From Pseudopedobacter sp038243635 (GTDB lineage Bacteria; Bacteroidota; Bacteroidia; Sphingobacteriales; Sphingobacteriaceae): a stretch of DNA of 64,000 nucleotides. Each line of letters starts with the position of its first letter. The stretch's first letter is position 1. The stretch spans positions 25,983-89,982 of the forward strand of contig JBBSQW010000015.1 in assembly GCA_038243635.1 (NCBI GenBank), given 5' to 3'. The notes under the pieces were generated by a model that saw only the letters and a list, made by a program, of their open reading frames with translations, ran no database searches and was not told the origin of the DNA. Of the stretch, positions 37,081-45,024 are shown piece by piece. The position numbers and the translations under genes are program-made.

Positions 37081-37119
37081 ACAAATAAATGATTTTAACT
37101 TTACTTCTTTAACAATCTT

Positions 37120-38418
37120 ATGAGTATCGCAGAATTATACATCCATTATTTAGCACACCCAAAAGTTTGTACAGATACCCGAAACATAACGGAAGGCTGT
37201 TTATTTTTTGCGTTAAAGGGCGATAATTTTGACGCAAACGAATTTGCTTCCGAAGCTTTAGGGAAAGGTGCTTCTTTTGCAATAATTGATGATGCTACCT
37301 ACGCAACAAGCGATCAGTTTATCTTAGTTGAAGATAGTTTAGTTGCTTTACAACAACTTGCCACACACCATCGTGAAAAATTAAAAATTCCGTTTATTGG
37401 TTTAACGGGGAGTAATGGAAAAACAACGACGAAAGAGATTATAAATAGCGTATTAAGTCAAAAATTTAAAACACTGGCCACAAAAGGAAATTTAAACAAC
37501 CACATCGGAGTTCCGTTAACAATACTAGAAATCAACAATGATGTTCAGCTTGCCATTATAGAAATGGGTGCCAATCATCAAAAAGAAATTGAAATGCTAT
37601 CCAACATCTGCCAGCCTAATTTTGGTTTAATTACCAACATTGGCAAAGCACACTTAGAAGGTTTCGGCGGCATTGAAGGCGTAAAAAAAGGTAAAGGTGA
37701 GCTTTATGATTACCTACAAATTCATAAAGGAACAGTTTTCATTAATCAAGATAGCCAGATCCTTACTGAAATGGCTAGCCAAAGAAGCTTTGATAAAACA
37801 ATAAGTTACGGCACTACGGACACTTGCGAGGTTAAGGGAGAATTGATTGATAATAATCCTTACTTAAAAATCAAGTGGTCTTATAAGTCGTCAACCTATG
37901 AAGTACTTTCTCAACTTACTGGTACTTATAACTTTGAAAATATTTTAGTTGCGGTTGCGATAGGTTTGGAATTCGGACTAACGCCTAACGAGATAAATAA
38001 AGGAATAACTGATTACGCACCAAAAAACAACCGTTCGCAAATTACTAAGACAACAAATAACACGGTTATTGGCGATTATTACAATGCCAACCCAAGCAGT
38101 ATGGTTTTAGCGATTGAAAACATCAGTAATCTTGAAGCACAAAAGAAAGTGCTGATTTTGGGCGATATGTTTGAAATTGGTGAAACGGCGGGCGACGAAC
38201 ATTTAAACGTTTTACAAAAAGCCAGTTCTTATAATTTTGATCAAGTAATTTTAATAGGAGAAGAGTTTAAAAAACAAAGTCCAACAGATGATGCGCTATT
38301 TTTCGAGAATACGCCAGAAGCTTTTGAATATCTCGAATCGCATCCGATAATGGGAGCTTTGGTAATGGTAAAAGGTAGCCGTGGGATGAAATTAGAGACT
38401 TTAATGGAACTGTTGTAA
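37120..38418 (+). CDS. murF: UDP-N-acetylmuramoyl-tripeptide--D-alanyl-D-alanine ligase
   Basis: Adds D-Ala-D-Ala to the muropeptide precursor in the cytoplasm. The 432-residue Mur ligase has the ATP loop TGSNGKTTTKE (96-106), the central-domain region IIEMGANHQKEIEML and the C-terminal YYNANPSSM and LGDMFEIGE segments. It is isolated from other mur genes. Its stop lies 1 base from the end of the convergent rmuC gene. Confidence 0.95.
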   Translation: MSIAELYIHYLAHPKVCTDTRNITEGCLFFALKGDNFDANEFASEALGKGASFAIIDDATYATSDQFILVEDSLVALQQLATHHREKLKIPFIGLTGSNGKTTTKEIINSVLSQKFKTLATKGNLNNHIGVPLTILEINNDVQLAIIEMGANHQKEIEMLSNICQPNFGLITNIGKAHLEGFGGIEGVKKGKGELYDYLQIHKGTVFINQDSQILTEMASQRSFDKTISYGTTDTCEVKGELIDNNPYLKIKWSYKSSTYEVLSQLTGTYNFENILVAVAIGLEFGLTPNEINKGITDYAPKNNRSQITKTTNNTVIGDYYNANPSSMVLAIENISNLEAQKKVLILGDMFEIGETAGDEHLNVLQKASSYNFDQVILIGEEFKKQSPTDDALFFENTPEAFEYLESHPIMGALVMVKGSRGMKLETLMELL

Positions 38419-38419
38419 A

Positions 38420-39766
38420 CTACTCCTCCAATAATTTTTCGTCGATATTCTTCGTAGTTTTTGCTCCTAACTTTTTGAGATTTTCAACTCTACCCACTAA
38501 GTTTCCATTTCCTATGCTCAACTTCCCCATCGCATCTTGATATACCTTTTGCGATTTATCTAAATGATCACCAACTTTTTGTAGGTCGGTTACAAAACCA
38601 ACAAATTTGTCGTAAAGCTGACCAGCTTTCGTGGCAATATCAATCGCATTTTTGGTTTGCTGTTCTTGTTTCCATATAGAAGCTACGGTTTTTAAAGTCG
38701 CCAATAGCGTTGATGGCGTAACAATTACCACTCGCTTATTCCAAGCAAAATCAAATAACTCTTGGTCATATTGTACAGCAATGGCAAAAGACGACTCAAT
38801 GGGTACAAAAAGCAAAACAAATTCTGGAGAATTAATTTGATATAAATCATGGTAATTTTTAGCGCCCAAACCATTAATGTGTGCTTTAATTCCAGCTACG
38901 TGTTGCTTAATAAACAGATTACGTTCCTCATCAGTTTCAGAATTCACCAATCGTTCATAAGCAACTAAGGAAACCTTTGAATCAATTACAATATGCTTTT
39001 CATCAGGCAAATTAACAACCACATCTGGCAATAATCTACTGCCATCTTCAGCGGTATAACTACCTTGCTTGCTATAGTTTATACCTTCCAATAAACCAGA
39101 GCGCTCCATCAGTTTATCCAAAACCATCTCTCCCCAATTTCCTTGCTTTTTATTATCGCCTTTCAGCGCTTTTGTTAGATTATTGGCTTCATCACTAATT
39201 TGCTTATTCAGCTCCATCATCTTAGTAATTTCGCCTTTTAACACATTACGTTCATCAGATTCTGATTTGTAAACCTTCTCTACTTTATCTTCAAAAGCTT
39301 TGATATTTTCCTTTAGCGGATTTAAAAGTAGATCTAAATTGGTGCGATTAACTTCCGTAAACTCTGCAGATTTTTGCTTTAAAATTTGATTGGCCATCAA
39401 CTCAAAATCCTTTGAAAATTTAGTTTGTGTTTCTGCAACAAACTCTTTTTGCAAATCAAAGCGCTCTTGTTGTGCTTTAATAGATTCTTGAAGTTTAACC
39501 AATTCTTGCTTTTCAAAAGAAACTTGTTCCAGTAAATTTGCCTTTTCACTCTCCAGCTTATTAATTCTCCACTGCAAACTCGTTTCAAGCTCTTGCTTTT
39601 CTTGCTTCACACCTAATGTTTGTTGTTGTGCAACAGCCAATGCTGTTTTAACATTTTGAAAATCGTCTATATTGATCGCTTCTTCCTGTTTTGGCTTCTT
39701 TAAAAAAACTAAAACTGCCAATAATAAAATCACTACTGCAATAATCACCAAGCCTAACTCCATCAA
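38420..39766 (-). CDS. rmuC: DNA recombination protein RmuC
   Basis: A 448-residue protein with an N-terminal TM helix (about 4-22), a long coiled coil (about 40-210, rich in Gln, Glu and Lys heptads), then the RmuC nuclease-like domain with GNWGEMVLDKLMERSGLLEGI and VIDSKVSLVAYERLV. RmuC is thought to limit inversions or rearrangements between repeats, which is of interest given the many dispersed repeats here, but no specific link can be shown. Convergent with murF. Confidence 0.92.
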   Translation of the reverse strand: MMELGLVIIAVVILLLAVLVFLKKPKQEEAINIDDFQNVKTALAVAQQQTLGVKQEKQELETSLQWRINKLESEKANLLEQVSFEKQELVKLQESIKAQQERFDLQKEFVAETQTKFSKDFELMANQILKQKSAEFTEVNRTNLDLLLNPLKENIKAFEDKVEKVYKSESDERNVLKGEITKMMELNKQISDEANNLTKALKGDNKKQGNWGEMVLDKLMERSGLLEGINYSKQGSYTAEDGSRLLPDVVVNLPDEKHIVIDSKVSLVAYERLVNSETDEERNLFIKQHVAGIKAHINGLGAKNYHDLYQINSPEFVLLFVPIESSFAIAVQYDQELFDFAWNKRVVIVTPSTLLATLKTVASIWKQEQQTKNAIDIATKAGQLYDKFVGFVTDLQKVGDHLDKSQKVYQDAMGKLSIGNGNLVGRVENLKKLGAKTTKNIDEKLLEE

Positions 39767-39875
39767 AAAAAAAGATTAAAATATTTTAGAACACCAATAT
39801 AGCAAACATCAGCAAGCTGTTAAATAACATCTCCAAAATTTTAAAACAAGTTTGTTATTTCTATGTTTTACAATC

Positions 39876-40162
39876 GTGAAAACACAAAAAATAAAATTAG
39901 ATGAAGTTGATACAGAACGAGTAATTGAAATGGCTTGAGAAGATCATACTCCGTTTGAAGCCATCGAAATTTCAGTTTGGTTTAACAGAAAGAAATGTAA
40001 TAGATCTGGTGCGTCGCGAACTTAAGTTGCAAAGTTTTAAATTATGGCGTCAAAGAGCACAGCGAATTTCTCATAAACATGTAAAAAAACGATCCCGAAA
40101 TGCTAGGGTTTAAGTGTAAAGAGCACATGCAAATCACTTTAAACAAAATTTCTAAACGATAA
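39876..40162 (+). pseudogene. Decayed TIGR03643/DUF2805 family gene
   Basis: From a GTG at 39876 the frame reads KTQKIKLDEVDTERVIEMA, then a TGA (39936-39938) where the family has Trp. After EDHTPFEAIE an extra A shifts the frame; FQFGLTERNVIDLVRRELKL and QSFKLWRQRAQRISHKHVKK continue in a second frame. A further shift in the following A-rich run leads to PEMLGFKCKEHMQITLNKIS and a stop at 40160-40162. The reconstructed protein is close to 95 residues. At least one nonsense change and two frameshifts make it a pseudogene. From memory the family is found beside cryptochrome/photolyase genes in Bacteroidota. Confidence 0.8.
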
Positions 40163-40252
40163 TTGAGAGAATCGCTTACAGTTTAATGCAATTTTCAAAT
40201 AATTATCATTACTTTCTAAAACAAAAAGACCACATTTTAAGTTGACTAACCA

Positions 40253-40666
40253 ATGAACCAAAAAGTATCTGTTTTTAGAAAAGAGCATTTTAATGCAGCG
40301 CACCGGTTGAACAATCCGAACTGGAGCGAAGAAAAAAATAAAGCCTTTTTTGGCAAATGCAATAATCCAAGTTACCATGGACATAACTACGATTTAATTT
40401 TAAAAGTTACCGGTTATGTAGATGATGAATCAGGTTATTTATTAGATATGAAAGTACTATCTGATCTGCTAAAAGAACACGTATTAGATAAATTTGATCA
40501 TCGAAATTTAAACTTAGACACACAAGAATTTAAAAACTTAAACCCTACCGCAGAAAATATTGCAATGGTAATTTTTGATTTAATGAGACCAAACATTGCA
40601 GCAGAATTAGAGCTAAAAGTAATATTATATGAAACTGAACGAAACTATGTCGAATATCCAGCTTAA
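40253..40666 (+). CDS. queD: 6-pyruvoyl-tetrahydropterin synthase/QueD family protein
   Basis: A 137-residue T-fold enzyme that acts on dihydroneopterin triphosphate. The zinc-binding His of FNAAHRLNNP and the HGHNY pair, the active-site Cys in FGKCNNPSYHGHNY, and the FDHRNLN and YETERNYVEYP motifs are all present. QueD makes 6-carboxytetrahydropterin for queuosine synthesis; a pterin-cofactor role is also possible beside folE. It overlaps folE by 20 bases. Confidence 0.92.
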   Translation: MNQKVSVFRKEHFNAAHRLNNPNWSEEKNKAFFGKCNNPSYHGHNYDLILKVTGYVDDESGYLLDMKVLSDLLKEHVLDKFDHRNLNLDTQEFKNLNPTAENIAMVIFDLMRPNIAAELELKVILYETERNYVEYPA

Positions 40667-41327
40667 CACTTATCCCGAAGAGGATATTTTAATTGACGCA
40701 ATCGGAGACGAACATGTTGGGACTTCTGATGAAACACCCATGCGTGATGGCGCATTTGAATTAAACGATGATGAAAAAATCGCTAAAATAGAAAATCATT
40801 TTAGAAGTATTATGGATATCATGGGTTTGGATTTAACTGATGACAGCCTAAAAGGAACGCCTAAACGCGTTGCGAAAATGTATGTTAAGGAGATTTTTAG
40901 TGGATTAAATCCTAAAAACAAACCTACTATTAAGCTTTTCGACAATAAGTACAAATACAGCCAAATGCTAGTTGAAAAAGACATCACAATTTACAGCAAC
41001 TGTGAGCATCATTTTGTACCTATTATTGGCAGAGCACATGTGGCTTACATTAGTAGTGGAAAAGTAATTGGCCTTTCGAAACTAAATAGGATTGTGCAAT
41101 ACTATGCGCAACGCCCGCAAGTACAAGAGCGTTTGAATATTCAAATTGCTAACGAGATTAAACGAGCCTTAGATACGGAAGACGTAGCTGTAGTAATTGA
41201 AGCATCACATTTATGCGTATCTTCAAGAGGGATTAAAGATACAGCGAGCTCAACAGTTACCGCCGAATACTCAGGTAAGTTTTTAGATGCCGATACAAAA
41301 AATGAGTTTTTAAAATACATTGGGTAA
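40647..41327 (+). CDS. folE: GTP cyclohydrolase I
   Basis: Opens and rearranges GTP to dihydroneopterin triphosphate, the substrate of the upstream QueD-type enzyme and of folate synthesis. The 226 residues from the ATG at 40647 (another ATG at 40629) include the zinc site YSNCEHHFVPIIGRAHVAY, LSKLNRIVQYYAQRPQVQER and HLCVSSRGIKDT. The N-terminal 45 residues are acidic and variable. The overlap with queD and the 1-base gap to the SDR gene indicate one operon. Confidence 0.95.
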   Translation: MSNIQLNTYPEEDILIDAIGDEHVGTSDETPMRDGAFELNDDEKIAKIENHFRSIMDIMGLDLTDDSLKGTPKRVAKMYVKEIFSGLNPKNKPTIKLFDNKYKYSQMLVEKDITIYSNCEHHFVPIIGRAHVAYISSGKVIGLSKLNRIVQYYAQRPQVQERLNIQIANEIKRALDTEDVAVVIEASHLCVSSRGIKDTASSTVTAEYSGKFLDADTKNEFLKYIG

Positions 41328-41328
41328 T

Positions 41329-42027
41329 ATGAATTATTTAGTAATTGGTGGAAGTTCTGGAATTGGGTTGGCTTTAGTTAATAAACTAGTTAGTGAAGGT
41401 CACCAGGTTTGGTCGGCATCAAGACAAAAAGGTGAAATACCTGGAGGTGTAAATTACATTGAGCTCGATGTTACAGAAACAGAGAATAACTTAAAACAAG
41501 CTTTGCCTGATGTAATTGATGGCTTAGCATACTGCCCAGGAACTATTAATTTAAAACCTTTTACTCATTTAACGGAAATCGATTTTTTAGACGATTTTAA
41601 GGTTAATGTTTTAGGTGCGGTAAAAACGATACAAACTTGCCTACCAGCGTTAAAAAAATCATCGAGTGCATCTGTTCTGCTTTTTAGTACTGTAGCTGTG
41701 CAAACCGGAATGAATTTCCACTCAAGTGTTGCAATATCCAAAGGAGCAATTGAGGGTTTAACACGATCTTTAGCTGCAGAATTTGTTGGAAGCAAAATCA
41801 GAGTAAATGCATTAGCACCTTCTTTAACAGAAACTCCACTAGCTCATAATTTAATTTCAACACCAGAGAAAAAGGAAGCTTCGAACAAAAGGCATCCTTT
41901 AGGTAGAATTGGTACTGCCACAGAACTTGCAGACGCAGCTTACTTTCTTTTATCTGACAAAAGCTCTTGGATTACCGGTCAAATTTTAGGTATTGATGGC
42001 GGCATGTCTTCCGTACGGACTTTATAA
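41329..42027 (+). CDS. Short-chain dehydrogenase/reductase lacking the catalytic Tyr
   Basis: A 232-residue Rossmann protein with LVIGGSSGIGLALVNKL as the cofactor loop and a C-terminal SWITGQILGIDGGMSS typical of classical SDRs. The active-site region reads HSSVAISKGAIEGLTRS: the lysine is present, but the Tyr four residues before it is replaced by Val. The catalytic Ser position (FSTVAV) is kept. It may have a non-standard or no redox activity. An ATG three codons upstream (41320) overlaps folE. Cotranscribed with queD-folE. Confidence 0.88.
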   Translation: MNYLVIGGSSGIGLALVNKLVSEGHQVWSASRQKGEIPGGVNYIELDVTETENNLKQALPDVIDGLAYCPGTINLKPFTHLTEIDFLDDFKVNVLGAVKTIQTCLPALKKSSSASVLLFSTVAVQTGMNFHSSVAISKGAIEGLTRSLAAEFVGSKIRVNALAPSLTETPLAHNLISTPEKKEASNKRHPLGRIGTATELADAAYFLLSDKSSWITGQILGIDGGMSSVRTL

Positions 42028-42275
42028 ATGAAGCAATTTAATCTGACGGATATTTTGGCCATGGACCGCGAGTTCCGCACCACTTTTATCAATAGTATTT
42101 CTGGATTTAAAAGCCTCCAATTGACCGCTATAAAAGAAATATCCATTTGACTAATCTTATGCTTTTTATTGCGGGGTGCGAGTCCAAGTTATTTAGTACT
42201 GATTATAAAACAGGATAAATATGGCATGAGATCCTAAAAATATACCGCGTTTTTAAACGTTAATAAACAAGAGTT
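42028..42275 (+). pseudogene. Truncated, frameshifted flavin reductase remnant
   Basis: Immediately after the SDR stop an ATG opens MKQFNLTDILAMDREFRTTF, then INSISGFKSLQLTAIKE and a TGA at 42148. This matches the N-terminus of flavin reductase-like proteins (RxxxINSISGFKS). Coding-like sequence resumes in another frame (GASPSYLVLIIKQDKYGMRS, then KYTAFLNVN), consistent with the next part of the same fold. The rest is missing, and a GGGCGTT repeat follows at 42291. The end coordinate is approximate. Confidence 0.65.
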
Positions 42276-42290
42276 AAAAATTAAATATTT

Positions 42291-42384
42291 GGGCGTTCTG
42301 GCGGGCTTTACGTTACAATCTTTTTCTATCCTTTCGACTTCGCTCAAAATGATTAAAAAGTATTTTCATTTCGATTCCTAACGC
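42291..42384 (+). repeat. Dispersed GGGCGTT...AACGC element, copy 2
   Basis: Begins GGGCGTTCTGGCGGGCTTTA and ends TTCGATTCCTAACGC. Its interior differs from copy 1: it contains a half-copy of the CGTCAT/ATGACG palindromic family (TTTCGACTTCGCTCAAAATGA). It sits at the broken end of the flavin reductase remnant. Confidence 0.65.
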
Positions 42385-42405
42385 ATATTTCTTAAAACAA
42401 AGCAC

Positions 42406-43053
42406 ATGGTTACCAAAGAAAAAATACAGAACGCTTACATCGATTACGTTTTAACAGAAGGCAAAAAACCAAATTCGGTTTTTATGTTCGCTAAAAAGAA
42501 CAAATTCCCCGAAGAAGAATTTTACAATCACTTTGGTTCTTTTGACGCTATTGATGCAACAATTTGGGCAAGCTTATTTTCGAAAACAATTGAAGAAGTT
42601 AAAGTACAAGAAGTTTGGGGCAAATACAGCGTTAGGGAAAAAGCACTCTCTTTTTATTACACTTTTTTCGAACTGTTGAAAAGTAAAAGAAGCTTTGTTA
42701 GCTACAGCATGGATAATTTCAAAAAAGGGTTAAAAACTCCAGCTCAGCTAAAAGAAAGTAAAGAAATTTTTGAAGAGTTTAGTCAAGAGTTAATTAACGA
42801 AGGCTTAGAAAGTGGAGAAATCAATGAAAGAAAATTCGTTAGCGACAAATACAAAGATGCGTTGTGGTTGCAATTGGCTTTTCTACTAAATTTTTGGATA
42901 AAAGATTATTCTGCCGGCTTTGAAAAAACGGATGAAGCTATAGAAAAAGGAATCAACGTAACCTTTGATTTATTTCAAAGAAGTCCGATAGATAATTTGT
43001 TGGATTACGGTAAGTTTTTAGCGCAAAATGCTGGTTTTAAAATGGGTTTCTGA
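42406..43053 (+). CDS. TetR-family transcriptional regulator
   Basis: A 215-residue protein whose first 55 residues fit the TetR helix-turn-helix (QNAYIDYVLTEGKKPNSVFM, then FAKKNKFPEEEFYNHFGSFD). A mostly helical ligand or dimer domain follows. The DNA-binding helix is somewhat divergent from the classic family. It precedes the ABC1 kinase gene in the same direction and may regulate the pterin/kinase group. From memory, such a TetR-ABC1 kinase pair occurs near photolyase genes in Bacteroidota. Confidence 0.8.
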   Translation: MVTKEKIQNAYIDYVLTEGKKPNSVFMFAKKNKFPEEEFYNHFGSFDAIDATIWASLFSKTIEEVKVQEVWGKYSVREKALSFYYTFFELLKSKRSFVSYSMDNFKKGLKTPAQLKESKEIFEEFSQELINEGLESGEINERKFVSDKYKDALWLQLAFLLNFWIKDYSAGFEKTDEAIEKGINVTFDLFQRSPIDNLLDYGKFLAQNAGFKMGF

Positions 43054-43056
43054 GGA

Positions 43057-43112
43057 AGTATTGAGAAGTGAGTATTGGGATATGAGTATTGGGATATGAA
43101 TATTGAGATCTG
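43057..43112. repeat. Four tandem 14-bp repeats
   Basis: Units read AGTATTGAGAAGTG, AGTATTGGGATATG (twice) and AATATTGAGATCTG in direct succession just after the TetR stop. A reversed counterpart (ATCTCAATACGCATATCTCA) lies at 43183-43202, so the two could pair across about 70 bases. This is intergenic and may affect transcript readthrough into the kinase gene. Confidence 0.75.
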
Positions 43113-43223
43113 AGTACCATATTACTAATAAATGACTAAATAAAATCTCGGTATTAATTTTTCGCTTTTCCCCAAAGCACATCAATCTCAATACGCATAT
43201 CTCAAGACTTTTATCTAAAAAAA

Positions 43224-44534
43224 ATGAAAGAACAAAATAGTATTCCAGCAAGTAAAGTAGCCCGTTCCGCAAAGTTTGTGGGTACAGGTTTTAAAATTGG
43301 TGGAAATTATATTAAACACTATTCAAAAAAGATCTTTAATCCGGAGTTGAGTAGAGACGAGCTGAATGAAGATAACGCTTCAGATATTTATAGCTCTTTA
43401 AGTGAATTAAAGGGTAGCGCTTTAAAGGTTGCACAGATGCTTAGCATGGATAAAAACATTTTGCCAAAAGCTTATGTTGATAAATTCTCCATGTCGCAAT
43501 ACAACGCTCCGCCTTTAAGCGGTCCGTTAATTATGCAAACTTTTAAAAAAAATTTCGGTAAAACGCCAGATAAAATTTTCGACAAGTTTGATCTTAAATC
43601 TACCAATGCAGCATCAATTGGTCAAGTGCATAAAGCTGAATTAAACGGTGAGAAACTAGCAGTTAAAATTCAATATCCCGGCGTAGGCGATTCCATTTCT
43701 TCTGACTTAAAAATGGTAAAACCTTTTGCATTCAGGTTACTAGGCATGAGCGAAAAGGAGTTGGAAGTTTACATGAAAGAAGTTGAGGAACGTTTAGTAG
43801 AAGAAACAGACTACGAATTGGAGGTTCAAAATTCTCTGAAAATTTCTTCAGCTTGTGCTAACATTCCTAATTTGGTTTTCCCAACTTATTACAAAGACCT
43901 TTCTGGACCTCGGATAATTACCATGAGCTGGTTAGAAGGTTTACATTTAAAGGAGTTTTTAGCTACAAACCCTTCGCAAGAACTTAGAAACACGATTGGT
44001 CAAGCTTTGTGGGATTTTTATAATTATCAACAACACGAACTTAGGGCTGTACATGCCGATCCACACCCTGGAAATTTTTTAATTACGCCAGAAGGCAAGT
44101 TGGGAATTATTGATTTTGGCTGTATTAAAGAATTGCCTGATAGCTTTTATTATCCATTCTTCTCTACCACGTCAACAGACTTGATGAACAATAGAAAAGA
44201 AACCATCAAAGCATTTAGAGCTCTAGAAATGATTTTGCCAAAAGACAACGAAGCACAGATTGAGTTTTACCACCAAACTTATAAGGAGATGATTACCTTA
44301 TTTGCGCAACCTTACATTAAAGGTGAATTTGATTTTAGCAAGCCGGAATTTTTTGAAGGCCTTTATGGGTTTGGAGAAAAAATAGCAAGAATGCCTGAGT
44401 TTAAACAGGCTCGTGGTGTTAAGCATTTTATTTATGTTAACAGAACTAACTTTGGTTTATACAATATTTTGCATGAATTAGGTGCTACCGTAAAAACTGA
44501 CACCTATAAACCTCATATTCAACGTAATTTTTAA
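43224..44534 (+). CDS. ABC1/AarF (UbiB-like) atypical kinase
   Basis: A 436-residue protein-kinase-like protein of the ABC1 family. Motifs include LKGSALKVAQMLSM (the KxGQ-type motif, here KVAQ), AASIGQVHKAEL (Ala-rich loop), LAVKIQYPG (the lysine strand), VHADPHPGNFLI (catalytic loop) and GIIDFGCIKEL (metal-binding DFG). Members support quinone synthesis or isoprenoid handling; the substrate here is unknown. The change of KxGQ Gly to Ala is worth noting. It is followed by a MepB-like gene after 16 bases. Confidence 0.9.
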   Translation: MKEQNSIPASKVARSAKFVGTGFKIGGNYIKHYSKKIFNPELSRDELNEDNASDIYSSLSELKGSALKVAQMLSMDKNILPKAYVDKFSMSQYNAPPLSGPLIMQTFKKNFGKTPDKIFDKFDLKSTNAASIGQVHKAELNGEKLAVKIQYPGVGDSISSDLKMVKPFAFRLLGMSEKELEVYMKEVEERLVEETDYELEVQNSLKISSACANIPNLVFPTYYKDLSGPRIITMSWLEGLHLKEFLATNPSQELRNTIGQALWDFYNYQQHELRAVHADPHPGNFLITPEGKLGIIDFGCIKELPDSFYYPFFSTTSTDLMNNRKETIKAFRALEMILPKDNEAQIEFYHQTYKEMITLFAQPYIKGEFDFSKPEFFEGLYGFGEKIARMPEFKQARGVKHFIYVNRTNFGLYNILHELGATVKTDTYKPHIQRNF

Positions 44535-44550
44535 AACATCTCATCAAACC

Positions 44551-45024
44551 TTGAAGCCGCATAACCCGATCATTTTAGAAAAGCTGAAAGATTTAATTTT
44601 TCCAGATCTAGATTTCTCTGCGTTAGAAGTTGAGCAAGAGAGTAAAGGATACAGCGCTTGCTCTTTTGCGGTTAACCAAAAAACAGTAGCGTTTAGACTT
44701 TCTAAAATTACTCCCAAAAAAGTTGGGCAATTTGTAGCTATCTGGAAAAGAAGTGCAGAAGGAATTACTCAGCCTTTCGAAGAAACTGACAAGCTGGATT
44801 ATATTATCGTTGCTTCCGAAACCGAAAATAGATTTGGAGCGTTTATATTCCCGAAATCGGTTTTAATTGCGAACAAAATAATTTCGGTAAACGGTGTTGG
44901 TGGTAAAAGAGGCATGAGAGTTTATCCAACTTGGGATATTGCCAATAATCCACAAGCTAAAAAAACACAAATTTGGCAAAGCCAATATTTTATGGAACAG
45001 CCGATGCTCAACTACTTTCTCTAA
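44551..45024 (+). CDS. MepB-family protein
   Basis: A 157-residue protein of the MepB family, named after a gene beside a staphylococcal multidrug efflux pump; its function is not established. Typical segments are AFRLSKITPKKVGQFVAIWK, FGAFIFPKSVLIANKII and GKRGMRVYPTWD. The start is a TTG at 44551; no ATG is available in the short gap after the kinase gene. It overlaps the convergent peptidase remnant by 4 bases. Confidence 0.85.
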   Translation: MKPHNPIILEKLKDLIFPDLDFSALEVEQESKGYSACSFAVNQKTVAFRLSKITPKKVGQFVAIWKRSAEGITQPFEETDKLDYIIVASETENRFGAFIFPKSVLIANKIISVNGVGGKRGMRVYPTWDIANNPQAKKTQIWQSQYFMEQPMLNYFL

